Shown here in pieces: positions 20,961 through 31,367 of a stretch of 64,000 nt of DNA; position 1 is the stretch's first letter, and every line of letters begins with the position of its first letter. Origin of the DNA: Pistacia vera (taxonomy: Eukaryota; Streptophyta; Magnoliopsida; Sapindales; Anacardiaceae); contig NW_022196057.1 of NCBI RefSeq assembly GCF_008641045.1, positions 496,001 through 560,000 on the forward strand. Direction: 5' to 3'. The position numbers and the translations under genes were made by a program. The notes beneath the pieces were generated by a model. It was not told the origin of the DNA. It worked only from the letters and a program-made list of their open reading frames with translations, and did no database searches.

Positions 20961-23900
20961 GGCCCTTCCTGCATCCATAGCACAGATATCCAGAGGTACT
21001 AATGCTCGGGTATTTATGATTGCACAAAGTGAAGTCGAGGCTAGCCCATCGGCAGTTACTAGTCAGTTATTATTTCATTCAGTTTCCCTTTATGCATTAG
21101 TTGATTCTGGAGTCACACACTCATTTATTACACATGGGATTATAGAGAGATTGGGTTCGAAACTTATTACAGTAGATCAACCCATAAAGATAGAATTGCC
21201 AGATGGTGACAGTGTGGTAACTCAGGAGATGCTTCCAGGGGAGTCCGTAGTGATCCATGGAAGAATGTTGTCGGTAGATTTGATTGTGTTTGACATGCCT
21301 GACTTTGATGTTATTTTGGGCATGGATTTCCTAGGGAGATATGGAGTAGAAATTGATTGCCGGAAGAAGAAAGCAAGATTTAATCTTGATGACAGCGATA
21401 AGTTTAGTTTCGGAGAGGGCCATCAACTTAGTATGTTAATTAGCAGTGTAAAGGCCAGAAAGATGTTCAGAAAAGGGTGCTCCAGATATATTGTCCATGT
21501 GGTACAAAGCAGTGATGTCCCTCGATCAGAGATCCAGAATGTACCAATAGTCCGAGAGTTTCCAGATGTATTTCCAGATGATTTGTCAGGTTTACCTCCA
21601 GAAAGAGAAATGAAGTTTAGCATTGAACTAGCACCAGGGACAGCACCTATTTCTAAAGCCCCTTACCGGATGGCCCCAGCTGAGCTACAGGAGTTGAAGA
21701 AGCAACTTCAGGAACTCCTAGATAAGGGTTTTATTCGACCCAGCCATTCTCCTTGGGGAGCTCCAATCCTATTTGTGAAGAAGAAAGATGGGTCTCTACG
21801 GATGTGTATAGATTACAGAGAGTTGAATAAAGTGACAGTGAAGAACAAGTACCCGTTACCTCGCATAGATGACTTATTTGATCAGTTGAAAGGAGCAGCA
21901 GTGTTTTCAAAGATTGATTTGAGGTCGGGTTATCACCAAGTAAGGGTGGCAGAGCAAGATATTGCCAAAACGACATTTCGGACCAGATATGGGCATTATG
22001 AGTTTGTGGTAATGCCTTTTGGGTTAACCAATGCCCCAACAGTCTTCATGGATTTAATGAACCAGGTATTCCATGATTGTCTTGATCGATTTATAGTGGT
22101 GTTTATTGATGATATCTTGGTTTATTCTAAGACAAGAGAAGAGCATGAAGAACACTTAAGATTTGTGCTATAGCGATTGAGAGATAAGAAGTTATTTGCC
22201 AAATTTTCTAAATGTGAGTTTTGGCTAGATCAAGTTATCTTCCTGGGTCATACTGTCTCTAAGGAAGGCATATCAGTGGATCTTAGTAAGGTGAAGGCAA
22301 TCTTAGAGTGGCAAAAGTCGAAGACAATAAAGGAGGTTAGAAGTTTCTTGGGGCTTGCAGGTTATTATAGGCGATTTGTAGCAAGATTTGCCCAGCTGGC
22401 TAAGCCGCTTACAACTCTTACCAAACAGAAAACTCCTTTCATATGGTCGAATGCTTGTGAAGAAAGTTTTCAAGAGTTAAAAAGAAGATTAACCACAACT
22501 CATATTCTAGTGTTACCACAAGAGGGTGTAGACTATGATATTTATACAGATGCCTCACTTCAGGGACTTGGTTCAGTGTTGATGCAGTTGGGTAGGGTGA
22601 TAGCCTATGCTTCTCGACAGTTGAAAGAGTATGAGACAAGATACCCTACGCATGATTTAGAGTTGGCCGCGGTAGTTTTTGCACTAAAAATATGGAGGCA
22701 TTAATTATATGGAGCAAAGAGCAATATTTATACTGATCATAAGAGTTTGAAGTATTTCTTCACCCAGAGGGAGCTGATTATGAGACAGAGGAGATGGTTA
22801 GAGTTGGTTAAAGATTATGACTGTGAAATTAAGTATCAACTAGGAAAAGCCAATGTAATAGCCGACACCTTGAGTAGAAAAGCTTACTTGTCCCGACTCA
22901 TAAGGCAGAAAGAATTAATAGAAGAATTATGCAAAGAATAGATTGAGGTCATACCAGGAAGGATTGCCAGGTTAGAGGTTCAGTCCACTTCACTAGAAGA
23001 AATCAGAGGAAAACAAGTTGTTGATGAGTGGTATCAAAAAATAAGTCAACAGGTGATTAAAGATAAAATACCAGAGTTCCTTCTGTTAGATGGTGTCCTC
23101 CGTTTCAGGAGTCGTTTGTGCATTCCTCAAGATGATGAGTTAAAGAAGAGAATTCTTACGGAGGCTCATGACACATCATACACTGCTCATCCTGGAGCAA
23201 CCAAGATGTATCAAGACTTAAAGAAAGGCTATTGGTGTCTAGATATGAAGAAGGATATTGGAGATTTTGTAGCTAAGTGCCTGGTTTGTTAGCAAGTGAA
23301 AGCAGAACACCAAAGGCCATCAGGGTTGCTTCAGCCGCTTAGTATTCTTGAATGGAAATAGGAGAGTATTTCGATGGATTTTATTACAGGTCTCCCTAGA
23401 GTGCAGAAATGGTTTAATGTTGTATAGGTAATAGTAGACAGACTGACCAAGTCAGCCCATTTTCTTCCAGTAAAGGAGAGCACTACTTCAGATCAATTGG
23501 CCCAAATTTACATTAAAGAGATAGTGAGACTGCATGGAGTACCCAAGACAATAGTATCAGATAGAGATTTCAGATTTGTCTCAGCTTTCTAAACTAGTTT
23601 ACAGAGGAACTTGGGTACCAGATTAGCTTTTAGTACCGCCTACCATCCTCAAACAGATGGCCAAATAGAGAGAACAAATCAGATACTTGAGATATGTTGA
23701 GGGCTTGTTGCATGGATTACAGAATGTCCTGGCATGAGATGTTACCCTTGGTGGAATTTGCTTATAATAATAGCTATCAGTCTACAATTAAGATGGCTCC
23801 TTACGAGGCCTTGCATGGTAGACGTTGTAGATCTCCACTACATTGGGATAATATAACTCTTGGGCCAGAACTAACTCAGAAAATCATAGAAGATGTCAAG

Positions 23901-24400
23901 TTAATCAGAAGTAGAATGAAACAATCCCAAGACAGGCAGAAAAGCTATGCAAACTTAAAGAGGAAAGATGTTGAATTCGAAGTGGGTGATAAAGTGTTCC
24001 TAAGAGTTGCCCCCTACAAACGGGTGATGCGTTTCGGTAGCAAGGGAAAGTTAGCACCGAGATACATTGGTCCATTTGAAGTATTACAACGAGTGGGAAA
24101 GGTAGCCTATAGGTTGGCTCTACCATCGAGCATGGACAGAGTACACAATGTATTTCATGTCTCGATGCTTCGAAAATATGTAAGTGATCCCTCCCATATA
24201 TTAAGTGTAGAAGATGTGGAATTAGAAGAAAACCTTGTGTATGAGGAGCGTCCAGTTTAGATATTGGACAGAAAGATTAAAGAGCTCTGAAACAAGAGTA
24301 TCCCTTTAGTGAAAGTCCTCTGGAGAAATCATAAAGTTGAAGAAGCTACATGGGAAGTGGAGCAAGATATGTAGAACCGTTATCCGGAGTTGTTTGTTTA
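20911..24400 (+). pseudogene. pol of the Ty3/gypsy element (protease, RT, RNase H, integrase), broken
   Basis: Protease active site LVDSGVTHSFI (about 21100). Reverse transcriptase from SKAPYRMAPAELQELKKQ through KIDLRSGYHQVRV and VMPFGLTNAP to the catalytic FIDDILVYSK (about 22110). RNase H DIYTDASLQGLGSVLMQ (about 22540) and ELAAVVFALKIW. Integrase zinc region AHPGATKMYQDLKKGYW ... CLVC (about 23200-23290), catalytic core SMDFITGLP, VSDRDFRF and STAYHPQTDGQ (about 23370-23665). Stops at 22171, 22702, 22939, 23290, 23359, 23425, 23590, 24258, 24288 and 24372, plus a shift near 23690, disable it. Most stops are CAG-to-TAG or TGG-to-TAG changes. Confidence 0.85.
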
Positions 24401-24421
24401 AATTTCGAGGACGAAATTCTT

Positions 24422-24436
24422 ATAAGAGGGGGAGAA
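24422..24436 (+). promoter_or_regulatory. Polypurine tract
   Basis: AAGAGGGGGAGAAT directly precedes the 3' LTR start TGTAACGCCC. It is the plus-strand primer site of reverse transcription. Confidence 0.75.
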
Positions 24437-25020
24437 TTGTAACGCCCACATGGAGGTACGTAATTTAATTTATACTCTTATACTTTTAGTTGATTTTTTT
24501 GCTAAATATTTTGAGAAAATGTGAAAAAAATACTTTAAACTTGCATTAAGGGTAAAATGGTCTTTTCACTCAAAATTAGTTTAAATTGTGGGGAATGAAA
24601 AGAGATAGAATTTCATGGAGAATGCAATAAAATGAGAGCATTTTGGTAATTGACTAAGGGACATAGATGAAATTTTAGAGAAAGTGCAAGGGCAAAATAG
24701 GAACACATGCTTATATTAATTGATATAAGGCTTTATTTGAAGAAACCCTAACCCATATCCAGCCCTTGTTCACGCCACTCTACCCTATTTTTCTCTCAAT
24801 TTTCTTCACTAACTTCAAAGGAAAATCTTAGGATTTGATCTAGATTTTTGGAGATTTTCAATCTTCAAGCATCCTAAGATAAAATTCTAGCAAAAGGAGT
24901 GTGATTAAACTTTAAAGCTTTAAATTCTTATGGTTTTTATATGATTTAGGTCCAAGAGAAAGAGATTTGGAGAAAAAGGGAAATGATCTCACATATTCAA
25001 GGTAAGTAAACCTACTTTGA
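24437..25020 (+). repeat. 3' LTR, incomplete at its right end
   Basis: Starts TGTAACGCCCACATGGAGG and runs to the N at 25021. It does not overlap in content with the surviving part of the 5' LTR, as expected if both LTRs are interrupted at about the same internal point. CTACTTTGA before the N may join to AACCTTAATTTGAGC after the N at 18067. Confidence 0.65.
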
Positions 25021-25021
25021 N

Positions 25022-25119
<98 letters not shown>

Positions 25120-25250
25120 GATTGGATATGTAACGGTGACAAGTCGATCCGCCCATCAACTTAGGGCGTGATATATATGTGTGTGTGTGTGTGTGTGTCG
25201 ATTGGATATGTAACGGTGACAAGTCGATCCGCCCATCGACTTAGGGCGTG
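25022..25250. repeat. (TG)n microsatellite and a 52 bp duplication
   Basis: About 95 bp of TG repeats (25022-25116) follow the N, and a shorter TG run lies at 25178-25198. Between and after them CGATTGGATATGTAACGGTG and the following bases occur at 25119-25170 and 25199-25250 with one mismatch. The histidine-threonine frames on the minus strand are microsatellite artefacts. Confidence 0.85.
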
Positions 25251-26348
25251 GACCGATGCGGATTGTGACGACGGCCTAAACCCAGGTTGATGATACACTG
25301 GTGGAGACATTGTCATCAAACCATGGTTGGCAAGGCGCGTCGCAAGACATGCTCCGACACTTGTGTGCTCCTAGCGTCGGCTTGCAAGCTTCTCGTTCGG
25401 CTTGTCTTGAAACACATACCAAGGAGGCAAGATTGAATTCGCGATTATGATTTAGCTAGCCAGATGCGGAACCACAAAATTGCATTTGAGGGGCTAAATT
25501 GTGGTGTTCAATGAATAAGGGAGACTCAAGTTAAAAGTTTATGCAGGAAATTGCATTTAAAGGGATCAAAATCTAAAGTCATTGAATAAGGGGACTAAAA
25601 TGTAAAGGTTAATGTTACAAAAACAAAATTTCAGTAATTATTTTTTAATTAAAGACCATAAAATTTTACCTTGAGCATTAGTTGACGATTACAAACAATA
25701 ATAATCGGACACATAGATCTAAAAGTCTATTAATTTTCATCAAGTTGGTCTATTATGTGCAGCTAGATTGATGGATGGATGAGATTTAGTGAGAAAGTTG
25801 AATGGTAATGGTAATTAATAAATATATAATCTTATAATTATATATTAATCAACTTGGCATTAAACTAATTGGCTTTTTGATCCCAAATTATGGTAATATT
25901 ATAAGCAGAGAAATAATATGCAGCTTTTTGATGGGGCCCTGACATGGTCATCTTCACAACAGTCAACATGCTTCCCATGATTGTTATAGGCAAACAGTGG
26001 TCTTCTTTTGCAACAAGGAGTTTAGGGTGACTTAGTTAATTATGGTCAATGACAAAATAATCAAAGCAAAAGTATTATGGATCATCATGTCTACATACTA
26101 AAATGGAAAGGTTATGGGGATAGTAAGCTCCTAAAATTCATCAAAGATTCATAAATTTATTGGAGAGAGAAAAGGTTGAATATGATGATAAAAGGAGAGA
26201 TGGGGGTGGGCTCTTAGTCTTCTTCATCTTCTTGTTCAGTACAAAGTACTTGTTTATAATAAACAGACAAAAGTAGTTAAGCCTTTGAAAAGATAAAGAT
26301 AAAAAAAAAAAATTGATTGTCCTCAGGAGAAAAAGGAATTCATCAACC
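25251..26348. other. Intergenic, upstream of LOG
   Basis: 25251-25440 is GC-richer and may be more LTR-type sequence. 25440-25640 has two related segments (around GGGGCTAAATTGTGG and GGGGACTAAAATG). 25900-26348 is probably the LOG promoter and leader. No gene recognised. Confidence 0.35.
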
Positions 26349-27708
26349 ATGGCATCTTCTTCATCAAATGAAAAGACAAGAAAGTTCAAAAGAATATGTG
26401 TGTTCTGTGGAAGTAGAGCTGGATACAAATCTTCGTTTAGTGAGGCTGCTCTTGAGCTTGGTAAAGAACTGGTAAGATATATATATATATATAGATTATT
26501 TCTTTATCCTTCTTATGAGCCTTGTGCAGATAAATTTCTTAACTGGGTCAATTTGTTTGGTTAATTACCTGCAGGTTGAGAGAAATATTGATTTGGTTTA
26601 TGGAGGAGGAAGTGTAGGGCTAATGGGATTGATCTCAAAAACTGTCTTTAATGGAGGTTGCCATGTTCTTGGGTAATACTTTCCCATTTTTTTCTTTCTT
26701 TTGCAATCTTTTTAAGGTTAATTAATATTAAAAACTTACATGTAAATCTGTTCATGTTTTATTTTCATATATAGAGTGATTCCTAAAGCTCTCATGTCCC
26801 ATGAGGTACTGTTACATATATTTATATCTTTAATTCTTTCATTGTTTTATAAATAAGAGAACTAAATTGAGCAAAACTGGAAACCCTAATATTGCAGATA
26901 TCAGGAGAGACCATTGGAGAAATAAAAGCAGTTGCAGACATGCACCAAAGGAAGTCTGAAATGGCAAAACATGCTGATGCATTTATAGCACTTCCTGGTA
27001 ACTTGTATAATAATAATAATAATAATAATATATATAATTTTTTTTATAGTAGTTTTTGTTTGGGTGATTTACGTGAAATTTTTAACCTTTTTTCTTATTA
27101 TTATTATTAAGGTGGATATGGAACAATGGAAGAATTGTTAGAGGTGATAACTTGGTCTCAGTTAGGAGTACATGAGAAACCAGTAAGATCAATGATTATA
27201 TATGAGCTTGAAAATTAAACTTTCTTTGAATTATATTGTGATTCGATGGGTGCATGTTTTAATTTTGTAAAAAATATATAGGTGGGATTGTTGAATGTAG
27301 ATGGGTATTATAACAGCTTGATAGCCTTGTTTGATAAAGGAGTTGAAGAAGGTTTCATTCATGATTCTGCAAGACAAATTGTTGTCATGGCACACACTGC
27401 AGAAGAACTCATCAACAAGATGGAGGTAATAACATAACCGATAATATATATATAATATATATAATCTCTTGTATCATTAGTTCAGTCATTTTTTTCTCGT
27501 AATGAAACAGAATCTTGACCTGATAAGGGTTTGGTGAATTATTGTAGAGAGGATGATTAATGTATAGTTAAATGGTTTGAATGTTGAATGTATTCTGCAG
27601 GAGTATGCACCAATTCATGAGAAAGTTGCACCAAGACAAAGCTGGGAACTGGACAAATTATTGGAGCCTACTTCAGGTGGGGAACCTTATAAAGATCTTA
27701 GATCTTGA
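26349..27708 (+). CDS. LOG: Cytokinin riboside 5'-monophosphate phosphoribohydrolase (LONELY GUY), 224 residues
   Basis: Converts inactive cytokinin nucleotides to free active cytokinin by removing ribose 5'-phosphate. Exons: 26349-26471, 26575-26672, 26775-26805, 26898-26997, 27112-27182, 27282-27425 and 27601-27708, all GT-AG and in frame. The protein shows ICVFCGSRAGYK near the start, LVYGGGSVGLMG, the family signature MHQRK (R102, K103) and PGGYGTMEE (118-125), which form the active site with the catalytic arginine and glutamate. Length and exon count are standard for plant LOGs. It is a soluble protein with no targeting signal. Which LOG paralog it is cannot be decided from this window. 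It appears intact. Confidence 0.95.
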
Positions 27709-29099
27709 CCATAATAATGGTCTATGTGTATAAGATACATCAATATTATTGCACTTTTTTTTCACTTTAATTCATCAAAAAAGAAAACGACACCACAACA
27801 TTGATCTCTATCTCTCTTTCCCAACTTCCCAAGATCCCAAAACTTAATCTCCTATTTCTATATTCATAGTCAAATTTGAATCAATTCAATAGTGGAAAGA
27901 TCAATCCTTCAACACTAGCGAAAACAATATTTTCTTTCTCCCCTTCTTGTGGACAAAGTTGGTGGGGTGGGCAAAAAGGAAGGAAGAAATATATATGGAT
28001 GGTGGTTGTTATGTGGGTTAAGGAAGCTCTGATGTGTGTATTGGCCGATGCCTTTGGATTTTAGGTTGATTGTTGACTGTGGATTGGACCCCCACTCTAT
28101 AATTGAGTCCTTTGTTTCTTGGTGCCTTTGCGTTTGTGACTGTGTTCAGCACTCGTATGATGTTATCCTTGGTGGTTGTGCAAGATGCGGCCAAATCTCA
28201 TTTATTATAATCGACAAATTTATCTTTCTTGAATTTCTACGTTCACACCTTTAGAATACCTATCATAATAATATTGTAATTTATATGGTTGTTTTAGCCT
28301 TATAAGTTGTTCAATAGATTCTAAAGATTAGCTAAAATATATACAAACTGGTCTAGACACCCTGATTACCAAAAAAAATAAAAAAAAAAATTCACCTCCT
28401 ACTTGATTCGATTTTGTTATTTCATGGTTATATGGAGTGTGATCAACTTATAAATCATAATTAGTGGATCAAACTGATGGGTACACAAAAGTAGACTATA
28501 GTTTACGTTTGTACGACCTTGTTCATTAAATCTTACACTTTGAGCCTCTCAAATACAATTTGCTCGCTCTTGATCATAATTAGGTTCAATTCCCAGATTT
28601 CGTTTTCTAATTTTTCATATCATCAAAGGTAACCCTAGCCAGCCATAATTTCATCTTGCTTTTGTTTTCTAGAAGTTGCATGCTTTAGATTTTAGAATGG
28701 GAAAAAGTGAGCACATTAAAGCAAAAGGAATTTTTCAATTAAAGGTGACCAAGACCAGTCTATGTAAAGTTGGAACTGTTAAGCATAAAAGATTAGCTAA
28801 TCACATACGTGGCACTTTCTTTTTGAGGATATCCAATCAAATTAAAACAGCCTCATGATATGGAAAGATTTTGTACTTCTGTTACCATGTATTATTGCCA
28901 GTGTATTAACCATACTTTTTTCATAAAAATTTATTAAAAAGGTCATACATTATGATTTGATTTTGACTAAGCTTTTAATTTGATTAGTCGGTCAAGGTAG
29001 GGCCAAATCTTGTTTGACCCCAAGGTCAAAAAACAAATTTGGGTATAACCCACTTACCTTAAACGAGCTACATTCACAACAAAATGCAAATTTCCTTAC
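27709..29099. other. Intergenic, downstream of LOG
   Basis: 27709-27800 is the LOG 3' flank. The frames at 27876-28254 and 28676-28858 have no recognisable features. No gene, RNA or clear repeat supported. Confidence 0.35.
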
Positions 29100-29500
29100 A
29101 AGTAATGTCAAGCTAACAACTTTTTTTTCACAAACTTCTCTTACAACCCCCAACGTAAAAACTGAGTTGACGTTATCACATCAAAATGAATTTGACTAGA
29201 CTAAAGAAACAGTCATTCCTCACAAAAAAAATAGTTGTTTCTTATGAAGAAACCGTTTATAAATAAGAAACAACCATTCTTAATAGAGTAAACAATCATT
29301 CCTTATGAAATGAACAGTTGTTCCTTAAGGAACAATTTTTCCTTCAGAATGAATGATTGTTTTTCTATAAGGAACAATCGCCGTTCGTTTCTAATAGTGT
29401 CTCTGGTGTTTTAAGTACAATAAGAACTGATATGACAATACTAATCTGCTGACACGTAAGAGAAAATTGTAAAATTAGATTGTAAACGTAATATTTTTCA
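29100..29500. mobile_element. MITE-like element with an internal cluster of palindromes
   Basis: A left motif ACAAACTTCTCTTAC (about 29130) is mirrored by GTAAGAGAAAATTGT on the right (about 29457-29471), an approximate terminal inverted repeat. Inside (29205-29395) short elements such as GAAACAACCATTC, AACAATCATTCCTTATG and TTCCTTAAGGAACAA occur in alternating orientation. The arrangement is like that at 3800-4340 but with a different motif. Exact ends are uncertain. Confidence 0.4.
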
Positions 29501-29524
29501 TTTCCTTACTATTAATCTCAAACA

Positions 29525-31367
29525 TTTGGGGGGAATCACGATGATCATAAACATCATGTAAATTGACATGGTGTACTATGGTTAGACGAAAACACATACA
29601 TCTATCTCCGAAACAATTTTATTGAAAAGAACCTCAAGACAATCACTTAATTCCAAGACAACCATCTGAAGCAAATCTAATAGTAGTTCATGCGTTGTAG
29701 TGACTTGTATGGTACTTCTCTAGAGACCAATAAATTCAACAAATAAATGACATACCCAGCAATATTGAGCACAATCATGATTTATACAATGACTTTGACT
29801 GGATCATTTGATTCATTCCGTGTGCAAAGATACAAATCACCGACCCTTTAAATTAAGTAATATGAGTTGATACAATGATAGCTCAATTAGTGAATATCTT
29901 TCATTCTGCAGTGAGAATTATCATGTTACAGTCTCAACTAAAATAGCATCTACTTACTATAATACAACTAGGCGCCATCAGAGAAACATTAAGAATTCAC
30001 TCAACTGAGAATTATCAGAAGCATTTCCGGTGAACAACAGAAGGTCCAGTTTCATCATAGTCTGCCTTAGTTATATGCTGATTTTGGGGGAACACAACTT
30101 TAGCGAGTATTGCACCTCCAACCCAGGCTGAATACAGTGCCAAATTCTCTGGCATATATTCTGGTGGCTGTAATAAACCAAATATCAGAACTTATAGCAC
30201 TCATAAAGAACAATATACAATCAGTATGGAAATCATGTTGAAATGGATTTGCATGAGTACAACTTTAAGAGAAATGAGGATAAAAATCATCATGATTGCT
30301 TCTTTTTCTTGATATGTTAGTACTATCTTATCAAATAAAGTGCGAAACTTGTTTATAGATGATTTATGGTACGACTAGCAACTTATAAAAAAGTACATCA
30401 GAATAGACCCATTATTGATAAGCTACTGACCATTTGGCTTACCAGNTTGGGGGGGAATCACGATGATCATAAACATCATGTGAATTGACATGGTGTATTA
30501 TGGTTAGACGAAAACACATACATCTATCTCCGAAACAATTTTGTTGAAAAGAACATCAAGACAATCACTTAATTCCAAGACAACCATGTGAAGCAAATCT
30601 AATAGTAGTTCATGCGTTGTAGTGACTTGTATGGTACTTCTCTAGAGACCAATAAATTCAACAAATAAATGACATACCCAGCAATATTGAGCACAATCAT
30701 GATTTATACAATGACTTTGACTGGATCATTTGATTCATTCCGTGTGCAAAGATACAAATCACCGACCCTTTAAATTAAGTAATATGAGTTGATACAATGA
30801 TAGCTCAATTAGTGAATATCTTTCATTCTGCAGTGAGAATTATCATGTTACAGTCTCAACTAAAATAGCATCTACTTACTATAATACAACTAGGCGCCAT
30901 CAGAGAAACATTAAGAATTCACTCAACTGAGAATTATCAGAAGCATTTCCGGTGAACAACAGAAGGTCCAGTTTCATCATAGTCTGCCTTAGTTATATGC
31001 TGATTTTGGGGGAACACAACTTTAGCGAGTATTGCACCTCCAACCCAAGCTGAATACAGTGCCAAATTCTCTGGCATATATTCTGGTGGCTGTAATAAAC
31101 CAAATATCAGAACTTATAGCACTCATAAAGAACAATATACAATCAGTATGGAAATCATGTTGAAATGGATTTGCATGAGTACAACTTTAAGAGAAATGAG
31201 GATAAAAATCATCATGATTGCTTCTTTTTCTTGATATGTTAGTACTATCTTATCAAATAAAGTGCGAAACTTGTTTATAGATGATTTATGGTACGACTAG
31301 CAACTTATAAAAAAGTACATCAGAATAGACCCATTATTGATAAGCTACTGACCATTTGGCTTACCAG
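29525..31367. repeat. Near-identical direct repeat of about 920 bp split by a single N
   Basis: 29525-30445 and 30447-31367 match almost base for base, with only a handful of substitutions noticed (for example TCATGTAAATTG versus TCATGTGAATTG, and GCCTGG versus GCTTGG). The N at 30446 lies exactly between them. Each copy contains the last ARP7 exon and part of its last intron. An unmerged contig overlap or the two alleles explains this better than a real tandem duplication. Confidence 0.85.
30015..30167 (-). pseudogene. Extra copy of the last ARP7 exon
   Basis: Same 153 nt exon as 30937-31089, reading PPEYMPENLALYSAWVGGA to the stop, with only a silent difference noted. It lies in the duplicate segment next to the N at 30446 and has no upstream exons of its own. 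Probably an assembly duplicate. Confidence 0.8.

Larger units (their letters stand above)
18068..25020 (+). mobile_element. Ty3/gypsy LTR retrotransposon, chromovirus type, decayed
   Basis: Order on the plus strand: partial 5' LTR (18068-19787), primer-binding site (19792-19803), gag (from 19929), protease, reverse transcriptase, RNase H, integrase, a C-terminal chromodomain-like stretch, polypurine tract (about 24422-24436) and partial 3' LTR (24437-25020). Protease-RT-RH-integrase order is that of Ty3/gypsy elements. The end WRNHKVEEATWEVEQDM resembles the degenerate chromodomain of the Tekay/Del clade. Many stops make it non-functional. Both LTRs are cut by an N (18067 and 25021): the 5' LTR has lost its first part and the 3' LTR its last part, so the two cannot be compared to date the insertion. 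Confidence 0.85.

Noticed and set aside
24912..25222. Histidine-threonine repeat proteins on the minus strand
   Set aside because: They are translations of the (TG)n microsatellite and include the N position.
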